DNA from: Burkholderiaceae bacterium | GTDB taxonomy: Bacteria > Pseudomonadota > Gammaproteobacteria > Burkholderiales > Burkholderiaceae_B | NCBI GenBank assembly: GCA_030158305.1 | Contig: JAOATE010000061.1 | Coordinates: 1 to 64,000 of the forward strand | Reading direction: 5' to 3' | DNA length: 64,000 bases | Shown: positions 48,917 to 57,880 of the stretch, piece by piece | Layout of the letters: each line of letters opens with the position of its first letter | How positions within the stretch are numbered: position 1 is the stretch's first letter | Position numbers and translations under genes: made by a program | Notes under the pieces: model-generated | The model's input: the letters and a program-made list of their open reading frames with translations, nothing else | The model's database searches: none | What the model was told of the DNA's origin: nothing

Positions 48917-49080
48917 CTAGATCACACGTCCTGAAAGGCATCAATGTGACCTGATGCTATCGACTGATGCGCAGTCCGTCAACAGATTATTTTTGACTTG
49001 GCAACACGCAAGCGCAGGCGTACATTGTGCGGCACACACAGTCCAAATATTGAAATCATTCAAACGATCAGGAGACAAGT

Positions 49081-50097
49081 ATGGATTTGAGCCGCTTCGC
49101 ACGACGTCAATACACAGTGGGTGCTTCACCTATTGAGTTTTTGCCAAACTTCACCAAGGCCCTAGGCGGCCCTAAAGTCTGGATCAAGCGCGACGATATG
49201 CTTGGCTTGGCGCCTGGCGGTAACAAAACTCGCAAACTTGAATTTCTGATGGGCGATGCGCTCGCAAAAGGTGCAGATACGCTGATCACGTGTGGTGCAC
49301 CACAATCCAACCATTGTCGAATCACCTTGGCTGCAGCCGTCAAAGAAGGCCTGAAATGTCGCTTTGTGATTGAGGAGCGCGTGCCAGGCAGCTACGACCC
49401 AGAAGCCAGCGGCAACAATTTCATGTTTCGATTACTCGGCGTCGAAAGCATCACCGTGGTGCCCGGTGGCTCCAATATGGCGCAAGCGATGGAAGCGGCC
49501 GCGCAGGAGGCACGCGCGCAAGGACGCAAACCCTACATCATTCCTGGCGGTGGTTCCAATGCAATCGGCGGCTTAGGCTATGTCGCTTGTGCACAAGAAA
49601 TTCAACAGCAACTGTTTGAAATGGGTCAACCCATGGACCATATCGTCGTGGGATCGGGAAGCTCTGGCACACACGGTGGTTTGGTGGCGGGCTTTTTAGG
49701 CAACAACATTAAGATCCCACTGGTGGGAATCGGTGTGAGCCGCGACCCTCAAGACCAAAACCCTTTGGTGCATAAAGAGGCGCAAGCCATTATGGATTTG
49801 CTCGGGACAGGCATTCAAGTCCCAGCCGAAGCGGTTGTGTCTTTTGGCGACTGGTGGCGTCCAAAATACTCGATCCCCAATCCCGCCATGGTCGAAGCGG
49901 TGCAGTTACTCGCTCGTACGGAAGCCATCTTGCTTGACCCTGTTTACACAGGAAAAATCATGGCCGGCTTGATCGGCTTGAGTCGTCAAGGCTACTTTAA
50001 GTCGACAGATAATGTTCTATTCCTGCATACGGGGGGCGCCACCTCGCTGCATGCCTACGAGTCTGTCATTCTGGGTGATCCAGCCGACGCTAAATAG
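49081..50097 (+). CDS. D-cysteine desulfhydrase / ACC deaminase-family PLP enzyme
   Basis: VWIKRDDMLGLAPGGNKTRKLEFLMGDALAKGADTLITCGAPQSNHCR...YIIPGGGSNAIGGLGYV. Confidence 0.92.
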   Translation: MDLSRFARRQYTVGASPIEFLPNFTKALGGPKVWIKRDDMLGLAPGGNKTRKLEFLMGDALAKGADTLITCGAPQSNHCRITLAAAVKEGLKCRFVIEERVPGSYDPEASGNNFMFRLLGVESITVVPGGSNMAQAMEAAAQEARAQGRKPYIIPGGGSNAIGGLGYVACAQEIQQQLFEMGQPMDHIVVGSGSSGTHGGLVAGFLGNNIKIPLVGIGVSRDPQDQNPLVHKEAQAIMDLLGTGIQVPAEAVVSFGDWWRPKYSIPNPAMVEAVQLLARTEAILLDPVYTGKIMAGLIGLSRQGYFKSTDNVLFLHTGGATSLHAYESVILGDPADAK

Positions 50098-50153
50098 TAG
50101 TATCGTCAAACACACAATCAACAAAAATTTTGCACCAACTAATAGGTGGAGAC

Positions 50154-51119
50154 ATGAAAATATTGAAAGCAGGTTTGCTGGCTGCAGCATTGGCAACGCT
50201 ATCCGTCAGCGCAATTGCCCAGAACTACCCCTCCAAGCCGATTCGCTGGGTCGTCCCCTACACACCGGGTGGCTATACGGATAATGTGACGCGCATGGTG
50301 ACTGCGAAAGTCCAGACGATTTTGGGCCAACCGATCATTATTGAAAACAAGCCCGGTGCCAACTCCATCATCGGCGCAGACTTTGTCGCCAAAGCAGCAC
50401 CCGATGGCTACACCATCCTGACCGTGATCACCGCACACGCGGCGAATGCGACCCTCTATGAAGGCAAACTGCCGTTTGACCACAAAGCGCTTGCCCCTGT
50501 TTCTTTAGTGGCAGTTTCCCCATTGATTTTGACAACAAGCAAGCAGTTTCCTGTCAAAAATGTCAGTGAACTGATTGCCTATGCCAAAGCAAATCCTGGC
50601 AAGCTTGCGTATGGTTCTTCGGGCGTTGGCTCGGCCGCCCACCTGACGTCAGAGTTGCTTCAAACCACGGCGGGCGTCAATATGATTCACGTGCCTTATA
50701 AAGGCACGGCACCCGCGCTTGCCGACCTGATGGCAAACAACATCCAAATGCTGGTGGATGTTCCAAGCTCGATGATGCCCCATGTCAAAGGCGGCAAAGT
50801 CAATGCGCTCGCCATGTTTTCAAATCAGCGTTTACCGAGCGCCCCGGACGTCCCCACCATCAAAGAGTCTGGTGGTCCGCTCATTGAATCCTCAAGCTGG
50901 GTCATGTTTTTTGCACCACCTGGCACACCAGCTGCGATCGTCGACAAGCTTTCCAAAGCCGTTCACGAAGCCGTCAAGTCGCCTGAGATCACTGCCCGCT
51001 TTACCGAACTTGGCATCGTACCAATGGGTTTAAACCCAGCCGAAACAGCTAAGTTTCTTGCGGCGGAAGTCGACAAATGGGGCAACGTCATTAAAACAGC
51101 CAAGGTCACTGTTCAATAA
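50154..51119 (+). CDS. Bug/TctC-family substrate-binding protein
   Basis: YPSKPIRWVVPYTPGGYTDNVTRMVTAKVQTILGQPIIIENKPGANSIIGADFVAKAAPDGYT; aggtgga RBS before 50154. Confidence 0.95.
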   Translation: MKILKAGLLAAALATLSVSAIAQNYPSKPIRWVVPYTPGGYTDNVTRMVTAKVQTILGQPIIIENKPGANSIIGADFVAKAAPDGYTILTVITAHAANATLYEGKLPFDHKALAPVSLVAVSPLILTTSKQFPVKNVSELIAYAKANPGKLAYGSSGVGSAAHLTSELLQTTAGVNMIHVPYKGTAPALADLMANNIQMLVDVPSSMMPHVKGGKVNALAMFSNQRLPSAPDVPTIKESGGPLIESSSWVMFFAPPGTPAAIVDKLSKAVHEAVKSPEITARFTELGIVPMGLNPAETAKFLAAEVDKWGNVIKTAKVTVQ

Positions 51120-51138
51120 ATTAATCGCCTGACTCGTC

Positions 51139-52395
51139 ATGAATAAAACCGCCGCCCACGCACAACCTCCACTCACCGGTTCAGGCACAGTGAGTGCGCA
51201 GGCGGCGACTATGCCGATTTTGCTGTCGTTGAGTTTTTGTCATTTGCTCAACGACCTCATCCAATCTCTGATTCCTGCGCTCTACCCTCTTTTAAAAACA
51301 GAATTCAATCTCGATTTCGCACAAATTGGACTGATTACACTGGCGTTTCAATTAACCGCCTCGCTTCTGCAGCCAACTGTCGGGTTTTACACGGACAAAA
51401 AACCACAGCCCTATTCTTTGGCAATCGGGATGGGCTCAACGCTGATCGGTCTGTTGCTGCTGTCAGTCGCGAGCAGCTACACCGTTGTCTTGATCGCAGC
51501 CGCGTTAGTTGGTACAGGCTCTGCGATTTTTCACCCTGAAGCTTCTCGCGTCGCGCGTATGGCTTCGGGCGGCCGTTACGGAACAGCCCAGGCTTTGTTT
51601 CAAGTCGGCGGCAATGCGGGGCAAGCCATTGGTCCCTTGCTGGCCGCCTTTATTGTGCTCCCCCATGGCCAAGGTGCGATCGCCTGGGTGTCCATGGCAG
51701 CCTTAGTGGCCATGGCTTTTTTGACGCGTGTAGGGATGTGGTACGGCGCAAACCTGCGTCCTGCCAAAAAATCTGGTCATGCTTCGACAGAATCAAAAGA
51801 CTCAGGTCTGCCGCGCGTGCGCGTATTGTTTCTGATTACGGTCTTGATGGTGTTGCTCTTTTCAAAAAATGTTTACACCTCCAGCCTCACCTCGTTTTTT
51901 ACTTTTTATCTGATCGAGCGCTTTGATTTGCCCGTGCAAGCCGCACAAATTCAGCTTTTCATTTTCATGGCTGCGATTGCAGTCGGGACACTGGTAGGTG
52001 GTGCGCTCACCGATCGCATTGGGCGCAGACCCATGATCTGGATTTCGATTCTTGGTGTATTGCCCTTTACGATGGCGATGCCTTATGCAGACCTGTTTTG
52101 GACAGGTGTACTGACCATCATCATTGGCATGCTGACCGCCTCAGCGTTTCCCGCCGTGCTCGTGTATGCGCATGAAGTCATGCCGGGCCGCGTGGGCTTG
52201 GTCTCAGGGATGTTCTTTGGTTTCGCCTTTGGACTCGGTGGCTTGGGTGCCGCGGTGATGGGGGGACTCGCGGATGTGTATGGCATTGCCGTGGTCTACA
52301 AGATTTGCTCGTTCCTGCCAATCTTGGGTGTCGTCGCCTGGTTTTTACCGGACATGACCAAAGAAAAAGAACGCTACCGCTCGGCAGCGGCCTGA
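51139..52395 (+). CDS. MFS transporter (fosmidomycin-resistance/Fsr-like)
   Basis: LSFCHLLNDLIQSLIPALYPLLKTEFNLDFAQIGLITLAFQLTASLLQPTVGFYTDKKPQPYSLAIGM 12-TM MFS. Confidence 0.9.
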   Translation: MNKTAAHAQPPLTGSGTVSAQAATMPILLSLSFCHLLNDLIQSLIPALYPLLKTEFNLDFAQIGLITLAFQLTASLLQPTVGFYTDKKPQPYSLAIGMGSTLIGLLLLSVASSYTVVLIAAALVGTGSAIFHPEASRVARMASGGRYGTAQALFQVGGNAGQAIGPLLAAFIVLPHGQGAIAWVSMAALVAMAFLTRVGMWYGANLRPAKKSGHASTESKDSGLPRVRVLFLITVLMVLLFSKNVYTSSLTSFFTFYLIERFDLPVQAAQIQLFIFMAAIAVGTLVGGALTDRIGRRPMIWISILGVLPFTMAMPYADLFWTGVLTIIIGMLTASAFPAVLVYAHEVMPGRVGLVSGMFFGFAFGLGGLGAAVMGGLADVYGIAVVYKICSFLPILGVVAWFLPDMTKEKERYRSAAA

Positions 52396-52430
52396 AAGAT
52401 CGCTTGACACCTGCGCATCGATTGATGCGC

Positions 52431-53672
52431 TCAAAACTGGTGACGCATCCCCACACCGAACACAAAACTCTCAGCCGTATTGATCATCGCGAAATTTTGT
52501 CCGTAGGATATATAGGTATACAGATTCGTGCGCGTAGAGAGTTGTTGCGTGAGCGCAGCGCTGTAGATTTGCTGCGTTTTAAACTGAGCGTCACCTTCCA
52601 ATAACCCCTGCGGCTGCATCATCTGCCAAGAAGCTAAAAGAGTCACTTGTGAAGTCAATGGCGCCGTTATCCCGACGAGATATGAGCTCGCGCGTGCACC
52701 CGGTAAAAACAGCACGGCGCCGGGCGTCCAAGAGGTAGATATCAACCCCGAAGAGGCTGTTGCCCCCGTACCCTGAGTCTGTCCGTTCGCAAAAGCATCT
52801 TGAGAGACTCCATACGCAAGGGAGAGCTTAACCGCCTTGAAATCGTAGGCGCCACCAAGGACCCAAATACTGGGATTGGGCCCGCTCTGTTGTAGCGAGG
52901 GATCCCCGTACAACTTGTCATAAGCCGCGACCAGATTAAGAGGTCCGCGCAGGTATTGCACCCCGAGAGTCAGAGCACGCATATTTTGGCTGGAGTTAAA
53001 TTTATATCCACCTGAATTCACAGGACAGGACAGGGTGTTAATACAACTCAACTCGGCTGCATAGATTGCTGATAGTTCAGTGGCAAACGAATACCCTGCA
53101 CCCACCGTCAAGCCTGTAGCAGGCGTCGCCTGCAGCAGGAGCAGATTGCCAAGGCGTGAGGTGTTTGCTGAACCAAAGGATGAGCCTATATTGGCCTGTC
53201 CAAACCCCTCTTGGAAAGGATCGATCGATAGAAAGTAATTGGAGGCAAGATTAAGCTGACGCCCAAAATCGATACTTCCAGTTTGACGCAAGGTCATCCC
53301 CACCGTCGACTGACGACCAAATATGCGCCCGCCTTGGGCAAGCGTCCCTTGCGCAGGATTAAAACCGTTTTCAAGGACGAAATTGACTCCGAACCCACCG
53401 CCAAGATCCTCGTTGCCACGCAGTCCAAAGCGGGATCCTGACTGCACACCATTGGTCATACCAAAAAATGACTGATTGAGGGGCGATTGAGGTAGACCAC
53501 CCGAGAATGCATATTGACGCACGTGATCGTATTCGAGACCCATGTCAATGATTCCGTATAAGGTCACGCCATTTTGCTGCGCTGCAGCGCCTGGGCTGAA
53601 TATTCCGAAACACACAATCGAAGTCGCGATCAAGTGCAGCCGAGCATTTTTAAATAAGCGTTGAAGAACCAC
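52431..53672 (-). CDS. Gram-negative porin (Burkholderiales OmpC-like)
   Basis: QQNGVTLYGIIDMGLEYD...SRFGLRGNEDLGGGFGVNFVLENGFNPAQGTLAQGGRIFGRQSTVGM...FVFGVGMRHQF terminal Phe. Confidence 0.94.
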   Translation of the reverse strand: MVLQRLFKNARLHLIATSIVCFGIFSPGAAAQQNGVTLYGIIDMGLEYDHVRQYAFSGGLPQSPLNQSFFGMTNGVQSGSRFGLRGNEDLGGGFGVNFVLENGFNPAQGTLAQGGRIFGRQSTVGMTLRQTGSIDFGRQLNLASNYFLSIDPFQEGFGQANIGSSFGSANTSRLGNLLLLQATPATGLTVGAGYSFATELSAIYAAELSCINTLSCPVNSGGYKFNSSQNMRALTLGVQYLRGPLNLVAAYDKLYGDPSLQQSGPNPSIWVLGGAYDFKAVKLSLAYGVSQDAFANGQTQGTGATASSGLISTSWTPGAVLFLPGARASSYLVGITAPLTSQVTLLASWQMMQPQGLLEGDAQFKTQQIYSAALTQQLSTRTNLYTYISYGQNFAMINTAESFVFGVGMRHQF

Positions 53673-53764
53673 GAAAAGGCCTTGTTCAGATGTTGCAGGG
53701 TCAGATGAAGCGGAGTAATCTTTATCAGAATACCTCGAATAACTCCTATTTTAAAAGGTTCGTC

Positions 53765-54532
53765 ATGTCCGTGCACAATCTTAAAACCAAGCCCCAAGTC
53801 GATGCGATTCAACAGGCAAAAATCCATCTCGCTGCCGCCAACCGACTCGCAGTGCTGGATGATTTGCACGAAGGCATTGACAACCACTTTACGATGGCGG
53901 TACCGGGCGCCAAAGATCGCTACCTGATTTTGCCGTTCGGTCTGCACTGGTCCGAGGCGTCTGCCAGCAATCTAGTTGTCTTTAATGAAAATGGTGAGAC
54001 GCTCGAGGGCGAAGGCATCGTTGAGCTCTCCGCGCAGTGTATCCACGCACCTGTGCATCGCATCACGGGTGCGAATGTCGTCTTGCATACGCATCAAAAC
54101 TGGGCCGTCACGCTCAACATGCTGCAAGATAACCGTCTGCTGCCCGCCAGCCAGACCGCAGCCTTTTTTCATGGGTTGATCGCCTATGACGATACCTATA
54201 CTGGTACCGCGGACTTTATTTCCGAAGGCGAACGACTCGCCCATGCGATTGGGGACAAAAAAATCTTGTTCATGAAAAATCATGGCGTTCTCGTGGTTGG
54301 CGATACTGTGGCTCAGGCCTACAAGCGTCTCTACAAACTCGAACGCGTGTGTCGCGCGCAAGTCTTGGCGATGAGCACCGGAAAACCTATCCAGATTTTG
54401 TCAGACGAAGTGGTCGCTGCCGTTCAAAAACCGCCTGTCGATGATCGCCACACACGTGCCGGTCGCGACAATCTTTACTTTGAGGCGATGATGCGCGTGT
54501 TGGACCGCGAGTTGCCCGGCTACGCGGACTAA
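53765..54532 (+). CDS. class II aldolase/adducin family protein
   Basis: NRLAVLDDLHEGIDNHFTMAVPGAKDRYLILPFGLHWSEA...VVLHTHQNWAVTLNM...ILFMKNHGVLVVGDTVAQAYKRLYKLERVCRAQ. Confidence 0.92.
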   Translation: MSVHNLKTKPQVDAIQQAKIHLAAANRLAVLDDLHEGIDNHFTMAVPGAKDRYLILPFGLHWSEASASNLVVFNENGETLEGEGIVELSAQCIHAPVHRITGANVVLHTHQNWAVTLNMLQDNRLLPASQTAAFFHGLIAYDDTYTGTADFISEGERLAHAIGDKKILFMKNHGVLVVGDTVAQAYKRLYKLERVCRAQVLAMSTGKPIQILSDEVVAAVQKPPVDDRHTRAGRDNLYFEAMMRVLDRELPGYAD

Positions 54533-54541
54533 ATCAACGTC

Positions 54542-55597
54542 TTAGTTTGGCTCAAGAGGTGCGATCCAAGAGGCGGCGGGTACCATCACCCCGCCTCTCA
54601 CACCTGGCTCAGTCGTCCCATAGCGCTCTGCCCATACTGGAGCAAGTGGCCGGGCCTGAGGTGAAGACAACCACAACCGCAACAAATGTCTTTTGCGTGT
54701 AGGCTCTTGCCAATCCTCGAACGCCGTCCGATCGTGAAGCAAGGTGTGGTTGTGGACAAACTGCATATCCCCCGCTTCGAGTCGCATCAGAAAATTCAAG
54801 CGCGTATCGTTGGACAGCGCATCAAAACAATCCAAGGCTTCGACATGTAAAGGAGTCAGACGCATCGCGTCATCGAAACGCTGTGCAGAGTCGATGTATT
54901 GGCGCTGATAAATCGTCGACATGAGTTGCGCATGCCAAGAAAAGACAGGAATTTCAAAATAAGGTTTTTGACCGGGCGCGACATCGCCGCGCCGATCGGT
55001 CGCAATCGGGTCAAACAGAGCGGCTGCGAGCGAGGGATAATCGCGGCGCATGACGTTATAAATCGTATTCGAAGAGACGAGCGCCGAGTCGCCTCCGGCT
55101 TTAGCTTGATGCAAGCATACTAGCCCCACGATGTCGCTCGAATCCGTGTGAAACGTTTGACGCTCATGGGTTTGATAAATCCTGACTTTGGGATCATCGG
55201 CATTGAGTCCCAGATCCATCACATGTCCCAGCACATGTCCTTTGGCGTTTTGCGGGCGCGGATGACCGAGATGACAGCCCAAGCCAAAGAATGCAGCCGC
55301 AGTGATCTCGCGCGACCATTCATGCACGGGCAAGGCGCGCACCAACGCAAAACCGCTCCCATGGATCAGCTCATCATGCAATCTTGCCAACCTAGGGCCG
55401 AGCGTCGGCAACATAAAATTTTCACGTCGGATCGCCGCGATATCTGGATGGGTCGCCAAAGCACGTTGGGCGGCCTGTTCGAGCTCTCTGAGCTCCTCAT
55501 CCTTGAGATAGTGAATCCAACGGTCAGACGCGCAAGCCTCAGGGCCTAACCAAGCACTTGGAGCCACAATTTCTGGAGGCAAAGCATCGATCTGCAT
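54542..55597 (-). CDS. TauD/TfdA-like Fe(II)/2-oxoglutarate oxygenase
   Basis: GSGFALVRALPVHEWSREITAAAFFGLGCHLGHPRPQNAKGHVLGHVMDLG...QTFHTDSSDIVGLVCLHQAKAGGDSALVSS...FVHNHTLLHDRTAFEDW. Confidence 0.88.
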   Translation of the reverse strand: MQIDALPPEIVAPSAWLGPEACASDRWIHYLKDEELRELEQAAQRALATHPDIAAIRRENFMLPTLGPRLARLHDELIHGSGFALVRALPVHEWSREITAAAFFGLGCHLGHPRPQNAKGHVLGHVMDLGLNADDPKVRIYQTHERQTFHTDSSDIVGLVCLHQAKAGGDSALVSSNTIYNVMRRDYPSLAAALFDPIATDRRGDVAPGQKPYFEIPVFSWHAQLMSTIYQRQYIDSAQRFDDAMRLTPLHVEALDCFDALSNDTRLNFLMRLEAGDMQFVHNHTLLHDRTAFEDWQEPTRKRHLLRLWLSSPQARPLAPVWAERYGTTEPGVRGGVMVPAASWIAPLEPN

Positions 55598-55663
55598 AAG
55601 TATCCTAAAAAGTAATGCGGTCTGAAATGGTGCTATCGTAAGCGCTGACTGACGCCAATTATA

Positions 55664-56422
55664 ATGACTGACTCGATTCTCTCACTCACCCTCGTCGCCT
55701 TCGTTTTCATCCTTGCCGGACTGGTTAAAGGCGTTATCGGCATGGGGCTCCCCACGATTGCGATCGGTCTGCTTGGCTTGATTGTTGCACCCGTCGAGGC
55801 CGCCGCGATGCTGGTGCTCCCCTCTCTCATTACCAATATTTGGCAACTGATCTCCGGCCCGAGTTTTATTGCCTTGCTGAAAAGATTTAAGTTTCTTTTG
55901 CTCGGCATTTGCTGTGGCACACCTTTTGGCGTGAGTTTTATTGTGAGTGGCCAAACTGCGATCGTGACCGCGGGCTTAGGCGTTGTGCTGATGGCGTATG
56001 GTCTCTATGGCTTATCCGCAGCACGCATCAAGGTCTCCGCACGCGCTGAGTTGTGGACGTCACCTTTGATTGGTTTCATCACAGGAATCTTATCTGGCGC
56101 CACGGGAATTGCCGCCCTGCCTCTTGCACCTTACTTCACCGCGCTTGAACTGAAACGCGATGAGTTGATTCAAGCGTTGGGCTTGGGATTTACTGTCGCC
56201 TCGCTCGCCTTAGCAATCGGCCTGCTCATCACAGGTGAATATGAAGTTGAGATCGCCACTGCCTCGTTACTGGCCTTAGCACCTGCCTTTGTGGGGGTAT
56301 TTGTGGGGCAATTCCTGAGAAAGAAAATTCCACAGGAACAGTTTCGTCGCTACTTCTTTTTAAGCTTGATCTTTCTGGGTGCAGCGACTGCTTTTAGAGC
56401 GATCAGCCTGATTTCAGGCTAA
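55664..56422 (+). CDS. sulfite exporter TauE/SafE-family membrane protein
   Basis: FVFILAGLVKGVIGMGLPTIAIGLLGLIVAPVEAAAMLVLPSLITNIWQ...GILSGATGIAALPLAPYFTALELKRDELIQALGL. Confidence 0.93.
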   Translation: MTDSILSLTLVAFVFILAGLVKGVIGMGLPTIAIGLLGLIVAPVEAAAMLVLPSLITNIWQLISGPSFIALLKRFKFLLLGICCGTPFGVSFIVSGQTAIVTAGLGVVLMAYGLYGLSAARIKVSARAELWTSPLIGFITGILSGATGIAALPLAPYFTALELKRDELIQALGLGFTVASLALAIGLLITGEYEVEIATASLLALAPAFVGVFVGQFLRKKIPQEQFRRYFFLSLIFLGAATAFRAISLISG

Positions 56423-56446
56423 CCGAACTAAAAGCCAAGCACCGAC

Positions 56447-57160
56447 TTATTTAGCAGGTGTGTACTCTTTGGGGCGAATCATCTCAAACAAGGTATTGAC
56501 CTCAACATAGTCGCCCTTGTAGCCACAACGACCGAGTGGACGAGCCGCTGCGGTGTCAAAGATACCGTCTTTGAGAAATTCATCATTGATATGCACACCG
56601 ACCACCTCACCGAGCGTGAGCCATGTGTCGATCAGCTCGCCTTTGGCATTCTTGAGCTGAGTAGTGCTGATAAGTTTGCACTCCAGCGCGGCAATCGCAC
56701 GGGCGATACGCGGTGGCTTAACCAAGGTCGAGGCAGCAGCTTCGAGGCCCGCCAGTTTCATCTCATCCACACCTGGCTCAACAGAGGCTGAGCTGATGTT
56801 CATTTCTTGGGCGAGCTCCGCACCACAGAAATTCGCGACAAACTCGCCCGTCGCATCAATGTTATTGACACTGTCTTTGCGCACGTGGCTGGTACAAAAA
56901 CCGATCACGGGTGGTGTTTCAGCAAAGGCGTTAAAGAAGCTGTAAGGCGCGAGATTGACACGTCCCTGCAGATCGATACTGGAGATCCAGCCGATGGGCC
57001 GTGGCGCTACGATGGCTTTAAAAGGGTTGTGTGGCAGGCCATGGCCTTTGCTGGGTTCGTAAAAATAATCGCTCACGGAGACATCCTTAAAAGAATCAGT
57101 GCTGAAATGGAGTGAATGCTGTGATCTTTTAGCACAAAAATTTTGCTCAACAAACGTCAA
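56447..57160 (-). CDS. flavin reductase (DIM6/NTAB)-family protein
   Basis: NPFKAIVAPRPIGWISSIDLQGRVNLAPYSFFNAFAETPPVIGFCTS...DSVNNIDATGEFVANF; GTG at 57076 is an alternative start. Confidence 0.92.
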   Translation of the reverse strand: MTFVEQNFCAKRSQHSLHFSTDSFKDVSVSDYFYEPSKGHGLPHNPFKAIVAPRPIGWISSIDLQGRVNLAPYSFFNAFAETPPVIGFCTSHVRKDSVNNIDATGEFVANFCGAELAQEMNISSASVEPGVDEMKLAGLEAAASTLVKPPRIARAIAALECKLISTTQLKNAKGELIDTWLTLGEVVGVHINDEFLKDGIFDTAAARPLGRCGYKGDYVEVNTLFEMIRPKEYTPAK

Positions 57161-57233
57161 ACGACAAGACAGTGCTGACTAAATAGGTGTAAAAATAGAC
57201 TCTATCCCGATCAAGTTGATATGAGAGTCCAGA

Positions 57234-57560
57234 ATGACTGAAAGAAAGGTAAATGACCTAGGTGGACAGCCGGCTGGACCGGTCTGTCTCGACGAGCATC
57301 CCAGCACGCTGCACGAAAAGCGTGTGGATGCGCTGCAAAAGCTCCTGACAGGCGGAAAGCTTCAGGCCTTTACCTCCGACGCGATGCGCCGTGCCATTGA
57401 GTCCAACACCGAAGAAGACTACAAAAGCATGCTGTATTACGACAAATGGATCCGTGCCGTGCGCGATCTCGTCATCGAACAACAGTTATTGACGGCTAAA
57501 GAAATCGATGACCGTATCGAAGTCTTGCGCGAGCGTTTTAAACAAAAGGGGACGCTATGA
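57234..57560 (+). CDS. nitrile hydratase beta N-terminal-like / thiocyanate hydrolase beta-like subunit
   Basis: VNDLGGQPAGPVCLDEHPSTLHEKRVDALQKLLTGGKLQAFTSDAMRRAIESNTEEDYKSMLYYDKWIRAVRDLVIEQQLLTAKEID. Confidence 0.82.
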   Translation: MTERKVNDLGGQPAGPVCLDEHPSTLHEKRVDALQKLLTGGKLQAFTSDAMRRAIESNTEEDYKSMLYYDKWIRAVRDLVIEQQLLTAKEIDDRIEVLRERFKQKGTL

Positions 57561-57880
57561 ACGCGATTGAGCCACGTCCAGGACGTGCCCTGCCCGCTGG
57601 CACACCCGTCATGATCCGCAAGCAGCCACCTGAAACACATTGCCGCACTCCCTTTTACTTGCGGGGTGCAGTCGGTGAAATCGCGGAGGTACGCGGATGC
57701 TTTCGAGACCCCTCTTTGCTCGCTTTCCACAAGCCTGGACTGCCGATGCGGGTGCTGTATCGCGTCCGCTTTAAACAAAAAGACGTCTGGCCCGAATACA
57801 CAGGCGGCCCAAACGACACCGTCGTCGCAGACATTTTCGAGCACTGGATTGACCCAATCGCTGGAGTAAAAAAAGTATGA
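57557..57880 (+). CDS. nitrile hydratase beta C-terminal (SH3-like) / thiocyanate hydrolase alpha-like subunit
   Basis: RPGRALPAGTPVMIRKQPPETHCRTPFYLRGAVGEIAEVRG...VLYRVRFKQKDVWPEYTGGPNDTVVADIFEHWI; ATGA overlap with upstream gene. Confidence 0.85.
   Translation: MNAIEPRPGRALPAGTPVMIRKQPPETHCRTPFYLRGAVGEIAEVRGCFRDPSLLAFHKPGLPMRVLYRVRFKQKDVWPEYTGGPNDTVVADIFEHWIDPIAGVKKV

Noticed and set aside
57198-57229. GACTCT...AGAGTC inverted repeat upstream of the hydratase operon
   Set aside because: Only 6-bp arms with a 20-nt spacer; could easily occur by chance, so not called as an operator.
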